DNA of 64,000 nucleotides, from assembly GCA_030035585.1 (NCBI GenBank), contig CM057481.1, forward strand, positions 4,675,128 to 4,739,127, written 5' to 3'. The position numbers were made by a program, and so were the translations under genes. Source of the DNA: Dugong dugon. Taxonomy: Eukaryota > Chordata > Mammalia > Sirenia > Dugongidae. Each line of letters begins with the position of its first letter. Position 1 is the stretch's first letter. Below are positions 10,601 to 21,985 of the stretch, one piece after another. The notes under the pieces were generated by a model. It did not search any database, had not been told where the DNA came from, and saw nothing but the letters and a program-made list of their open reading frames with translations.

Positions 10601-12569
10601 AACTCCTGGTAGAGGTTGTTTTGAGGACTGAATTAAGCACGTATAACAAAAGAGGCTAGCATAGAATCAGGCACACAAAATCCCCCCATAACCTTTTTTA
10701 AAAAACCATTAGGTGCTTCAGGAACAAGTCCTAGAGCCACCAGCTATCCAGAGGCAGATGAAGATATCCCACACGTGAAAAGAAATTCACTGGCTATAAA
10801 ATAGGAAGCAAAAAACCTAATGCTTCATTAAATGTCTACAAAACATCAACACTGTGTCAATCAATTGAAGGAAACTTGTACCAATACTTATATATTTACA
10901 TGAATTATAGTTATCACGGGATGTCTGAGCATTTAAACATGTTCGCTATAGCAAGGCATGAACCTTAAAAGTAAAGAGAACTTAGAATGTTCAAAGGTCT
11001 TACAACAGCTCTATTTTTGGCCTTCTTTCTTAACCATTTCCAGGTTTAAAACTTGATGACCAATGATAGTTCTTTTTAAAAGAAGGGAGTTAAAAACTCT
11101 CAACTGGGGCTCCATGAGAAATGTGTTTTCTTGGCACGTACCTGGAGGTAACGAGATAACATTTTGGAAGAGTTTCTGGGAGGGCAGCAGCCTACAAAAG
11201 AATTAACTGTTCCAATCAGAGCTTCTTTTAATAAGATAAAGTAATTCAAGCCATTAATTTGGTGAATGGAAGTGGTTAAACTGAAAATAGAACAATATTA
11301 ATATTTTCTCCAAAAACAGCAAAAAACCATGAATTCAATGTCAAACTCTTTTTTTAAAGCAATTACAGATTTACTTGTTTGCTAATTGGGGTGGACAATG
11401 TGATGCTCTTTCTCAGTGTGCTGTGATTGGAAACAGCCAAGTGACTTAGGTATTCTCTCACAGTGATCTACGCCCTTCAGCTCTGCTTTTAACCACAACG
11501 AGAAGCAATCCTCAACAGTAAAATACAGCTGAAAAAGAGACCCTCCGTGACCAGAAGCAAAAACCATTCTCCAAAAAATGCAGCATCAGCTGAGGAGACT
11601 AGAGGGTACGGAGGCAGCCCAGCATCTCCCCCTTTCCCCCCAGTTTCCTTTGCTGTTATTACATTACGCAGTGTCACTTTAATTAAGCCATCAAATCAAA
11701 TTATTAGATCAAGTGGTTTTGATTCCACTGTGGCTTGAACAGGTTTCGTTAAATTAATAAACCATATGTTTCATGTTGTTGGAAGGAAAGTTATTTTTCT
11801 CCGTTAGCTGTTCCAAAAGTCTTCACAATAGACAGTATTCAGCACTTAATCACTGAATGCTCATCCATGTGTCCAGGATGTGTTGCAGAATAACTGGAAT
11901 GACAGCCCATTAAATCCTCAAGTCTGTCCAAGTTATTTATTGACAAAGGGCAGAGTGGCGAGCTGGATGTCCCCTGAACAGTCCACATAGCCTAAATGTT
12001 GTTTCCATTTACTGGAACTAAAGCTTTATATTTTTTAAGGCTGACACCAATTATAAGTCTTTCTTGGGCAACAATACAACATTAAGATGACTTCCCCCCT
12101 TTCCTTTAGTGTCTTACACAGCCATGCCTCTCATGCTTGGCACTGAAAGGCTTGATTCTGTTTTCTCTATTCCAGTACGTCCAATCATCTTGACGGAAGG
12201 GCTGGAAGGAGGTCTTCTCCTCTTGGGGTGCATTACCTCAGGCCCCCACCACAATGTTGCTCAGTAGGTACTAGTTAATGATCGCAGCTCGGGGAGCAGG
12301 TGAGGGAAGCACTATATTCAGCTAACTGAGGCTCTGCTTACATGTCTGGTGTGAAAGACGACCTGGTACTAAGGTAAACTGGTTACTGGTTGGTCACCAA
12401 GTGGAGAAACCTCTAGTTGGCCCTATTATAGTGAAACGGAAAAGAAGTCCCACCCAAAGGCATTTTCAATTTTCACAGTCACGGCCACTGCCATCCTTAA
12501 GACAAAAGACATTTTGCTTAAAACAAGCCCACGATCAGGTTTCTCCATCCCCGTATGAGCAGTTTCCTA
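10601..12569. other. Repeat-poor AT-rich stretch, candidate conserved noncoding DNA
   Basis: No transposon was recognised from about 10.7 to 12.5 kb. It has many A/T-rich motifs such as 'ttaattaagcc' (11680) and 'aattaataaacc' (11750). That suggests older unique sequence, but conservation cannot be judged here. Confidence 0.4.
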
Positions 12570-12786
12570 CAGCAAGGGTGAGCAAACTATGGTTCCCAGC
12601 CCAAATCTGGGTCGCCACGTTTTTCGTAAATAAAGTTTTATCGGAACACATCTACACCCATTCATTTATATATGGCCTGTGGCTGCTTTCATGCTACTAT
12701 AGCAGAGTTAAGTAGTTGTGACAGAGACAATATGGCTCCAAAGCCCAAAATGTTTACTATCCAGTCCTTTACCGACTCCTGCCCTA
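12570..12786 (+). mobile_element. hAT-like nonautonomous DNA transposon
   Basis: It starts 'cagcaagggtgagcaaact', contains 'gtaaataaagttttatcgg' and 'gtggctgctttcatgctac', and ends 'taccgactcctgcc'. This is one of four copies in the window, with ends resembling 'cagtggtcggcaaact'. Confidence 0.8.
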
Positions 12787-13104
12787 GGTAATTATTTTTC
12801 TTTCTTCTGTGACAATAGTCCAATAAATATGGACCTCCATGCCCAGCACCATACCTCTCCTAGGCACTGAAAACTTGCAATAATGGTCACATAGAGAATG
12901 CCAATCAAGCAGGCTTTGTTGTTTTCGAATTGCCTCAAGATTGTAGAATACCACCCTTATTTTTTATCTTTTCTTTGAAGGAACTGCAGAAATGAGGACT
13001 CTTCCCTTGCATCGACTCTGCTGCTTATGTCTCTAAGGTCAAGAATCTCAGCCTCCAGGCTTCCTAAAGATGGTCAGCACCTGTGGTGGGCTTTCGGACA
13101 ATAT

Positions 13105-13313
13105 GTTGTTGTTGTTAGTTGTCATCGAGTCGATTCCAACTCAGGGTGACCTCAAGTGTGTAGAGTAGAACTGCTCCACAGAGTTTTCAAGGCAATGACC
13201 TTCTGGAAGCAGACTGTCAGGCCTTACTTCTAAGGGGCCTCGGGGTGGGTTTGAACCACCAACCTTTTGGTTAGTAGTCTAGTGCTTAACCACTTGTGCC
13301 ACCCAGGACTCCC
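13105..13313 (-). mobile_element. AfroSINE (first of three head-to-tail)
   Basis: It runs from a (GTT)n tail through 'cgagtcgattccaactcag' and 'ccaaccttttggttagtag' to 'cacccaggactcc'. Confidence 0.92.
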
Positions 13314-13328
13314 TTCAACCTATATACC

Positions 13329-13542
13329 AAAACAAAAAAACCAAACTCATTGCCGTCTAGTTGATTCCAACTCATAGTGACCCTATAGGACAGAGTAGAA
13401 TTGCCTCATAGGGTTTCCAAGGCTGTAAATCTTTATGGAAGCAGACTGTCATGTCTTTCTCACGTGGAGTGGCTAGTGTGTTTGAACGGCCTGCCTTTCA
13501 GTTAGCAGCTGCCAGCTTTAACCACTGTGCAACCAGGGCTCC
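13329..13542 (-). mobile_element. AfroSINE (second of three), 'ctgtaaatctttatgg' subtype
   Basis: 'gaattgcctcatagggttt' and 'ggctgtaaatctttatgga' mark the longer subtype. Flanks 'ccttcaacctata' and 'ccttcagcctaca' are a diverged target duplication. Confidence 0.93.
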
Positions 13543-13559
13543 TTCAGCCTACATGAACA

Positions 13560-13721
13560 CCAAAAAAACAAACCCACTGTCATCGAGTTGATTCCAACTC
13601 ACAGCGAACCTCTAGGACAGAGTAGAACTGTCCCACAGGGTTTCCAAGGAGTAGGTGGTGGATTTAAACTGCTGATCTTTTGGTTAGCAGCCAAGCTGGT
13701 TAACACTGCCACCAGGGATCC
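13560..13721 (-). mobile_element. AfroSINE (third of three), short subtype
   Basis: It contains 'cgagttgattccaactcac', 'ctgtcccacagggtttcc' and 'accagggatcc'. It lacks the 'ctgtaaatctttatgg' insert of its neighbour. Confidence 0.92.
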
Positions 13722-13839
13722 TATATAGCGCTATTAAATTATCTGAGGTTTCTTGGAGGGAAGTGGAGGGAAGGAGGAGCTTCTGGTAATGTGGAACACT
13801 GTTATATGACCTGTGCCTTTAAAAAAATTCAGAAGGAAC

Positions 13840-14620
13840 AATTTGGAAAAGGAGAGTGAGAATGGCTGCACAATTTGAAGAATGTAATGAGTATCACTGA
13901 ATTAATTATATATATAGAAATTGGCAAATTGATCTAAGACACAACTATTGGTCCCTACTCGTCTGGAGCAAATGAGAAAGAAGAAAAGTAAAGTCCCCAA
14001 GAAGAAACTAGTCTACAGGACTAATTGCCTACATGAACCATGGCTTCATCTATCATGAGACCGGAAGAACTAGATGGTGCCTGGCTACCACTAGCGACCG
14101 TTCTGGCCAAGGACACAATAGATGGTTGTGGACAGAGTGGGAGAAAATTGTAGAACAAAACTCAAAATCTTAAAAAGTCCAGACTTATTGGACCAGTAGA
14201 GACTAGAGGAACCATGAGACCATTGCCCTGATAGACCCTTTAAACTCTGAACTAAAACCACTCACGGAGGTTACCTTTCGGCTAAATAAGAGATTAGCTC
14301 ATAAAATATACAATCTCACCTGTAAGTTCTGGGCTCCTTTCATTTAAAAAAAAAAAAAAACAAAAAAAAACTATATGAGACCAAACAGTCAACATTTATC
14401 CTAAAGCAAAGATGAGAAGGCTGGGGGGTGGGGAGTGGAAGCGGGTGGCAGAGAAGCTAGATTAATGGAAACTGAACAACCAGAACAGAAATGAGAACAT
14501 TGACACACTATGTAGAAAATGTAACCAATGTCACTGAACAACATGTATAGAAATTGTTAAACGGGAGCCTAATTTATTATATAAACTTTCACCAAAAACA
14601 ATAAAATACTTGGAAAAAAA
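13840..14620 (+). mobile_element. L1 3' end, plus orientation
   Basis: It reads 'ggaagaactagatggtgcc', 'gcctggctaccactagcg' and 'cagacttattggaccagtag', and ends 'aaaaacaataaaatacttgg' plus A-tail. The complement of this sequence forms the L1 ends at 6.1-6.9 and 45.6 kb. Confidence 0.82.
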
Positions 14621-14636
14621 AAACCTAAACAGAACT

Positions 14637-14709
14637 TAAACCAGTTGCTGTTGAGTCAATTCCAACTCATGGTGACCCTATGTATGTCAGAATAAAACTG
14701 TGTTCCATT
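14637..14709 (-). mobile_element. AfroSINE 3' fragment
   Basis: Only the tail half is present: 'gttgagtcaattccaactc' and 'gtgaccctatgtatgtcag'. Confidence 0.85.
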
Positions 14710-14814
14710 AAAAAAAAACAAAAGATTTCTAGAGAGGGCATTTCAGGCAGAAGGTACCGCAAGAGCAAAGACATGCAAATAAGCAAAGTATGGGGAACGC
14801 TTAAGGAATGGGAA

Positions 14815-15408
14815 TGGTATTATAGACTGGTACAACAATCAATGTCCATGGAAGCAGCAGTCAAGAAATTAAACGACATATTGCATAGGGCAAATCTGCT
14901 GCAAAAGACTCTTTTTAAAAAAAGTTATAAAAAGATGTCACTTTGATGACTAAGGTACGACTGACCCAAGCCGTGGTCTTTTTAATCAGCTAATATACAT
15001 GTGAAAGTTGGATAATGAAAAAGGAAGACAGAAGAACTGATGTATTCAAACTGTGGTGCAGGCAAAGAATATTGACTGTACCATGGACTACCAAAAGAAC
15101 AAACAAATAATTCTTATAAGAAATACAACCAGAATGTTCTTTAGAAGCAAGGATGGTGACTCTTTGACTTGCTTACTTTGGACATGTCATCAGGAAACAC
15201 CAACTGCCAGAAGACGACATCCTGTTTGGTAAAGGAGACGGCCAACGAAAACAATGGAAACGCTCAATGAGATGGATTGACATAATAGCTGCAATAATGG
15301 ACTCAAACCTACCAACAATAGTGAAGACGGCGCACGACCGGGCAGTGTTTCATTCTGTTATATATAAGGTTACCATGAGTCAGAGCGGACTCTAAGCAAC
15401 GAACAATA
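14815..15408 (+). mobile_element. RTE LINE 3' end, decayed
   Basis: It aligns by eye to 830-1400 of this window: 'gcagcagtcaagaaatt', 'gcaaatctgctgcaaaag', 'aatacaaccagaatgttc' and 'ccatgagtcagagcgga'. It has multiple stops and no usable frame. Confidence 0.9.
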
Positions 15409-15798
15409 TTGAGAGGAAATGTAGCCTGGGACCATTTTTTACACGCTTGAATGCCAACAGGAGGAGAAAGAAGTCATTGAAAGTTTGGGCAGAAAAGAGA
15501 ATCCATCAGAGCTGCACTTCAGTAAAATTAGCCACATATCCAACCATCTGTAAGGCATTTCCAAATGGATAATTTACAGGCACCTTAAACTCAAGTCCAA
15601 GTGAAATTCCCTATCATTCCTTTTAAAACATCTTATGGTGGAGACAGCTAACTGTCCCCAAATTCAATTTCCCTCTTCGATAGTAAAGAACCTTCAGTTT
15701 TTACACGGGCATATGACATCCCATGATAAAGACTGCATTTTCCATCCTACTTTGCAATAGGGTGAGGTCATAGGACTATGGGCGAAAAAAAAAAAGAA

Positions 15799-15961
15799 CC
15801 CAGAAAACCCAAACCCATTGTCATCCAGTCAATTCCAACTCATAGTGACCCTACAGGACAGAGTAGAGCTGCCCCATAGTGTTTCCAAGGAGCACCTGGT
15901 GGATTTGAACTGCCAGTCTTCTGGTTATAAGCCAAAGGCTTAAACACTGCGCCACCAGGGC
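15799..15961 (-). mobile_element. AfroSINE with target duplication
   Basis: It contains 'tccagtcaattccaactc' to 'gcgccaccagggcc'. GGACTATGGGC occurs just left of the A-tract and again just right of the element. Confidence 0.93.
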
Positions 15962-16299
15962 CACAGAGTATGGGACTATGGGCCAGTAGAATAATATTCT
16001 TAAAGTGAGAGGGTATGTTACTCTTCACTGCTTCTTCCTTCTCAATCCCTGAAACATAAACTGGGGAATCCATCTTGGACCGTGAGGAGAAAATAACAGG
16101 CTGAGAATGGCAGAGCAGCAAGAGAGAAGGACCTGGGACACCCTGAAGTATTATATATGCCTTCAACTAACTCCTTTGGACTTCTTTTATGTAAGAGAAA
16201 CATAAACTTCCTTCTTGTTTAAACTAAAAAAGAAATTGTTGAATTGGTGTGTGTTCTGCTGTATATATTTTAACAACAAAAATAAATTATTTATAAACA

Positions 16300-17285
16300 A
16301 ACAAACAGGGGCATTATCAGTCCTTAGGGAAATGCAAATCAAAACCACAAAGAGATTCTACTTCACACCCACTAAGATGGCTAAAATTTTAAAAAAGTAC
16401 AATAACAAGTGTTAGAGACAATGTAGAGAAATTGGAACCCTCATCCACTGCTGATGGGAATGTAAAATGGTACAGCTGCTGTGGGGAACAGTTTGGCAGT
16501 TCCTCACAATATTAAACAGAGTTGTCATATGATGCAGTAATTCTTCTCCTAAGTATATGTTTAAGAGAATTGAAAACACATGTCCACACAAAATCTTGTA
16601 CACAAATGTACATAGTACAGTCATAATAGCCCAAAAGTGGAATCAACTCCTACGTCCATGAACTGGTGAATGATGAACAGAATGTGGTATATCCGTATAA
16701 TGGAATAGTCTTCAGTCATAAAGCGGAATGAAGCATGACACACGCGCCAACACGGATGAACCATGAAAACATTATGAAAGAAGCCAGACACAAAAGGTCA
16801 TATGCTGTATGGTTGTTGTTGTGTGCCGCTGACTCACAGTGGCCTCATGTGATAGAGGAGAACTGCCCCACAGGGTTTTCAAGGCTGTAATCATGACAGG
16901 AGCAGATTGCCAGGTCTTTTCTCCTGCAGAACGGCTGGTGTGTTCAAACTGCTCACCTTCAGTTAGCAGCTGGGCGTTTAACCATTGTGCCACCAGGGCT
17001 CCTTATACACTGTATGGTTTCATGTATATGAGATGTGTAGAGTATGCAAATCTACAGAGATGCAAAGTAAATCAGGGGTTTCCTAAGACTGTAGGGGACA
17101 GAAATGGGGAGTGAATGCTAACGGGTATGGGGTTTCTTTCTAGGGTGATGAGAATATTCTGGAATTAGACGGTGGTGATAGCTGTATAACAGTAAATATA
17201 CTAAAAACCACTGAAATATGTACTTTCAAAGGATGAAGGTCATGGCATGTGAGTTATAGCTCAAAGTAGATATTAAAAAAACCAA
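16300..17285 (+). mobile_element. L1 ORF2 end and 3' UTR
   Basis: 'aaatgcaaatcaaaaccac', 'agatggctaaaattttaa' and 'cccaaaagtggaatcaact' are typical of the L1 ORF2 C-terminal coding region. The right part ends in a short A-run. It is interrupted at 16813-17002 by a SINE. Confidence 0.85.
16813..17002 (-). mobile_element. AfroSINE inside L1
   Basis: It runs from a (TTG)n tail to 'tgtgccaccagggctcc'. CTGTATGG lies on both sides (16805-16812 and just after 17002). Confidence 0.92.
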
Positions 17286-17575
17286 TAGGGATACTATTCA
17301 GTCATAAAAAGGAAAGCATTACTGATATATACTACAGTGTGGATGAACCTCAAAATCATCATGCTGGGTGAAAGGTAAAAAGCAGATCAGAAGCTGCCTT
17401 GGGTTGAGGGTACGAGGGAGAACTGACTGCACATGGTCGTGAAGAAACTTTTGGGGGAGATGCAAGTGTTCGAAAACTCGGCTGTGGTGATGACCGCTTC
17501 CCACCGCATGGGACATTTACAACAGGTGAATTTTATGGTATCTAAATTGTGTCTTAAAAAAAGTTGTAAAAAAAA
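17286..17575 (+). mobile_element. L1 3' fragment
   Basis: It contains 'tactattcagtcataaaaagg' and 'ggatgaacctcaaaatcat', followed by a 3' UTR-like segment. It is a second L1 piece in the same orientation. Confidence 0.7.
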
Positions 17576-17579
17576 TAGG

Positions 17580-18755
17580 AAACTTTCAAATACTGCTGGT
17601 GGAAGTATAAAGTGGTATATACAATCACTTTGGGAAACTGTTCGGCTGTATTTACCAAAGCTGAACATGTGCGTATAGCACAAAAGATATACGATGTAGT
17701 CATTTTATCCTAGGTGGGTACCCATTAGAGACAAGCCCATATGTTCATTAAAAGGCAAGTTTAAGAATTTTCCTAATCACTAAAACTCAGAAATAATACA
17801 TATTTATCCACTAAAATGGATAAATTTGGGTATGTACGGTCATACAGTGTGCGTGGATTGACCTGTGTCCCCCCAAAATACCTGTCAAATTGGCTAGGTC
17901 ATGATTCCCAGTACTGTATGATTGTCTACCATTTTGTCATCTCATGTTATTTCCCTATGTGTTGTAAAATCCTATCATTGTGATATTAATGAGATGGATT
18001 ATCGGCAGTTACGCTGAATTTGAGATTAGATTAGACAGTGTCTTAAGCCAACCTCTTTTGAGATATAAAAGACAGAAGCGAGCAGAGAGAGACATGGGGA
18101 CCTCATACCACCAAGAAAGTAGCACTGGGAGCACAGCATGTCTTTTGGACCTGAGGTTCCTGCGCCGAGATGCTCCTAAACCAAGGGAAGACTGATGACA
18201 AGGACCTTCCTCTAGAGTCAACACAGAGAGAAAGCCTTTCCCTGGGGTTGATGCCCTGAATTTGGACTTACAGCCTCCCAGACTATGAGACAATAAACTT
18301 CTCTTTGTTAAAGCCATCCACCTGTGGTATTTCTGTTACAGCAGCACTAGATGAATGACTAAGACACAGTGGAGCTGAGCAATAAGAAAGAACAAATGAC
18401 ACGTAACTACACGCAACAACACAGATGACTCAAAAACAATGCAGAGTGACAGAAGCAAGATACAAAAGAATACATACTGGATGATCCTATACATGTGAAA
18501 GTTAAAAACAGGCAAAGCTAATTTATGGTAGTGGTTACCCTTGGGAAAGGGACAGTGACTAGGAAGTGGGGACAGGAGGGTACTCCTGGAAGTTAGTGAT
18601 GTTAGTTTCTTGATCTGGGTGCTTACTGCACAGGTGTGTTCAGTTCCAGAAAATTCACCACATTGTGCATGTATTATGCGTGCACTTTTCTGGGAAGCTG
18701 GTGATGTTAGTTTCTTGATGTACTGGAGTATGTCATAAAATAATACGTTAAAAAA
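17580..18755 (+). mobile_element. L1 fragment split by a solo LTR
   Basis: The left part, 17580-17849, has 'tactgctggtggaagtataa'. The right part, 18367-18755, has 'gatgatcctatacatgtga' and 'ggtagtggttacccttggg'. The LTR 17850-18366 lies between them. Confidence 0.65.
17850..18366 (+). mobile_element. Solo LTR, MaLR-like, perfect 5-bp target duplication
   Basis: It runs from TGCGTGGATTGACC to GACTAAGACA. CAGTG occurs at 17845-17849 and again at 18367-18371. The polyadenylation signal 'gacaataaacttctc' is near 18290. A 5-bp duplication with TG...CA ends is typical of ERVL/MaLR LTRs. Confidence 0.92.
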
Positions 18756-20592
18756 ACAACTAGGACTGCACCTAGATCTTTCTCTGCCTACAGAAAGGCC
18801 ACAAGACGTTTTAATATTTGTCCATCTTAAGATTCAGCAATGGACACTGATGATCGTAATCAACACTGTAGAACAAAGAACTGACTTCCCACATTTAAGG
18901 ACAGGTCCATGACTCTGCTCAAAAAACCCATTCAGTGGAAGATCTTTTCCACTTTGACAATTTAATGCAATGGAAAGCATTAGTCTCCTCTAACTTTCTT
19001 GGGTAATAAGGGCCACACATTCTCTGCACAGCTGATACATCACTATGCTCAGCCTGTTTTTCAGGAAAGAGCTTTCTAACTGTGGTAACAATCAGTGATT
19101 CTGAGCTACCAGCTCTCGTGCTCACTTGTGATATCAATTCCCCATTCCCTGCATGTTCTCTACATACACCTCTCAAAAACAGTCACTCCCTAAGAGCCCT
19201 GCTTTTCCCAAGCACGTTCTCCTGGGAGAAAGCCTTTGAGCTCAGTTATTTTCTTTATTTTTAGCTAGGCTAGAGAAAAATTAGACCAAGTGAGGTTTCC
19301 TATGCCAGCCCAACCGCTGATGTTTCATAAGCTTGGGAGCTTCTTAATCGTCCTATTGTTCCCAGCTGACAAGTGATGCCCTTAACAAAGTGTCGGCCTC
19401 AGATTGCTTGAATCCCAAGCTTAGTAATGGGGACCTGGCCAGACTAGCCCCTCCTCACAGTCCTCCAATAAAATCACAGGCAGGAAGTATTTTCACATCC
19501 TCAACTCCCTTTCCTTTTCTTTTAGCTCCTTTCTAAAAAACATGAGCCTGGGAAATGGGCTTGTTCTTATCCTCAAAGCGCATGTCACTCAAGTTATGTG
19601 ACCAACTCTTGCAGAATATAATCCCATTCCCCCGTTCCTACAGAGCTCACATGCCAGTAAATGGGTGCCTTCTATGGGAGGCGGGACTCTCTTGACACAA
19701 AACCTCTCCACACGATTTACCACACTAAAAATACCACAGTCCACTTCCCATGCTGACAAATGACACAAGCTCTTCCATGTTGTCCAAGTGACAATTTCTG
19801 GAGAATCAGAGTGTTGGCTTGGGCAACAGCTATCTCACACCAAAAGAAAATTCCTTCTTATTCCTTCCTCCCTTCCAAGAACTAGAGCTTTGAACAGCCT
19901 TATTCCTGTCAGTGTTTCCAGAATATTACAGTTACTTTAAACTCTATGCTGCAGTTATGACAAATCAGAGGCGGATGTACGGGTGGGGGGACGATGAGGG
20001 TAGACTTGTACCTTCTGGTTTCCTGGGAGAGAAATGCATGTTAATTTCCCATGAGAAGGCAGACACGGGAAAGTTTAAGACGCCAGGAAATTATAAACTC
20101 ATGTTTATTGGATACAGGAATTAAACTGTTAAATAATAGTTTGAAAAGGCAAAGTGACTTCTACTGGAGTTGGAGTTCTAGCCTAGTTTGGATGTCAGCA
20201 ATAATACTGCACATTGGGGTACTGGTGGCAAGTCAAAGGTACGGATGTTTGAGCTAAGAGACAAACTCCTGATCTCAACATATTAACAGTTAAAAAGACA
20301 CCAAAACACTTTCTTTAGCCATGAATTAGTTAGTGCTATAGTTACATGGTAAAAATGCAAAGAGAATAACTGATACATTACTAGTCAAAAGGCCAATTTT
20401 TAATGTATTCATTTAACTGAAGTTAATCTCACAACTGCTCGTGTTTATCGTCCAGATAAATTTCTTTTAGCAAAGAAACATATGCTCTTAACACCAAGTT
20501 TCAATTCTTGGCTGGCTTTGAGCTTCTTTTAATTTAAAGTAATTTATGATAAGGAATCTTTCTCTGGGCAAGGGCCCTTAATCCAAAAATAC
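18756..20592. other. Repeat-poor intron sequence downstream of the PTPRG exon
   Basis: No repeat or exon was recognised. The expected fibronectin exon of PTPRG was looked for on the minus strand and not seen. Confidence 0.5.
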
Positions 20593-20785
20593 CTTTAGAG
20601 GCTTCTGTCCCCAGCGGGTTTTCTAAGAAGTCCATCACGTCATGGTCCCATGCGTCACGGACGGCAGACTTCGACACCACCCTGTTATTCAGACCCTGCT
20701 GTGGCCGGAAGTTGTTTCTGAGATACTCCACCGACTTGACGTGGTCTTGCTGCTCCGTGGTGAAAATGGAATAAAACGCCTCCAG
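20593..20785 (-). CDS. PTPRG: PTPRG exon, end of carbonic-anhydrase-like domain and linker
   Basis: This 193-bp exon is read on the minus strand as 64 codons plus one base. It starts [20 protein letters not shown], runs through [10 protein letters not shown] and [14 protein letters not shown], and ends NPLGTEASK. The first half is the last helix and strand of the carbonic-anhydrase-like fold, where [10 protein letters not shown] matches the usual 'NxRPxQ' end of CA domains. The second half is the linker leading to the fibronectin domain. The acceptor is TTCTCTGTTCAG before 20785. The donor is AAAG|GTATTT at 20593/20592, weaker than the other two donors (TTT at +4 to +6). An apparent longer frame into the intron ends at a stop and is read-through, not coding. 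Confidence 0.95.
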
Positions 20786-21149
20786 CTGAACAGAGAACCA
20801 GAGAGGGGAGAAAACAGAACGTTAGTTAGAAAAAGTTATGTAGTTCAAAGGGAGTGGGGTGGTAAGAACACAAAATGGTAGCAAGTGCTGATGCCAAGGC
20901 CGATAAACCCAACAGGACACAGGGCTGCCTGTGAAATCACCGCCAGCAGCTTATCTGGCATGGCTTCTGTCCCGCCAACGAACCTGGAAAACACTTAATT
21001 TGAGGGCTCTACCAGACTCTTCAGTTCACGTCTCATACAACAGTCCCAGTCTTTCTGCGGTGGCCCCCCTAACAAGATCTTTAGCATTATGGGAAGGAAT
21101 ATAGAGTTAGGGTGAAATTGGCAGAGTCTAGAATCAGGGCGCAGTGGGA

Positions 21150-21292
21150 AGGAGCTATGGCTGCTAACCAAAAGTTCCACTGCTCGAATCCACCAGCTGC
21201 TCCTTGGAAACCCCACGGGGCAGTTCTATTCTGTCCTATAGGGTTGCTATGAGTTGGAATCGACTCAATGGCAATGGTTTTTTTTTTTTTTT
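21150..21292 (+). mobile_element. AfroSINE, 5' truncated
   Basis: It contains 'atggctgctaaccaaaag', 'ttggaaaccccacggggc' and 'ctatgagttggaatcgac', then a T-rich tail. Confidence 0.92.
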
Positions 21293-21309
21293 AAATTGGA
21301 GTCAGAATG

Positions 21310-21457
21310 GAGTCCCTGGGTGGTGCAAATAGTTAACTGCAAGACTCCTAACCAAAAAGTTGGCGGCTCGAATCCACACAGCTCTACTCTTAACACGCAT
21401 GGGGTTGCCATGAGTTGGAATTGACTTGACAGCAACTGGTTTGTTTTTTTTTTTTTT
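21310..21457 (+). mobile_element. AfroSINE with 14-bp target duplication
   Basis: It runs from 'gagtccctgggtggtgc' to 'gcaactggtttg' plus T-tract. TTGGAGTCAGAATG occurs at 21296-21309 and again at 21456-21469, identical, so the insertion is fairly young. Confidence 0.95.
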
Positions 21458-21472
21458 GGAGTCAGAATGCCT

Positions 21473-21700
21473 GGGTAGTGAGTTCTGGCTCCGTCGCTTA
21501 CCCACCCCATGATGCTGAGCAAGTTGTTTGCTTTCTCTAAGTCCCAATTCTTCCTCAACAAAAGGTGATAACCACACCAGCATGGATCCAATAGGGTTTT
21601 TGTTAGCATTAAGTGAGATGATTCATGTGGAGTGCTTAACACATTGCCTGGCACGGAGTCAGAACTCAACGAATTTTAGTGATTTAATTCTTATTAACAG
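21473..21700 (+). repeat. MIR
   Basis: 'gagtgcttaacacattgcctggc' and 'tgagatgattcatg' follow the MIR core order. Confidence 0.8.
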
Positions 21701-21769
21701 GAACCTTCTTACTAGGGAACAAGTTCAGCACGTTCACTAAGTCACAAAGTCACTAAAAGCATGGCTTGC

Positions 21770-21985
21770 AAACTAAATTGTCCAAGTTCAACATTTACCG
21801 GTCAGGTAATCATGGACAAACTATTCGAGCTTTCTGTAACTCAAGCTTCCTCATTTGTAAAACTTATGTCATAACAGTACGTACCTTATAAGGTTGTTGA
21901 AAGGATTTAAATCTACATAAACTACTTAGCACACAGTAAGCCCTCGGTAAAGATTAGCTGCTATTATTATTAATTAGTATTTAAA
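21770..21985 (+). repeat. MIR
   Basis: It contains 'agcttcctcatttgtaaaac', 'accttataaggttgttga' and 'agcacacagtaagccctc', followed by (ATT)n. It is a second MIR in tandem orientation. Confidence 0.85.

Noticed and set aside
20534-20592. Coding extension of the PTPRG exon past 20593
   Set aside because: It begins with the donor GTATTT and the residues no longer match the family.
1-20592. PTPRG fibronectin-domain exon
   Set aside because: Expected next in the gene, but no minus-strand peptide resembling it was found. It probably lies beyond position 1, although a short exon could have been missed.
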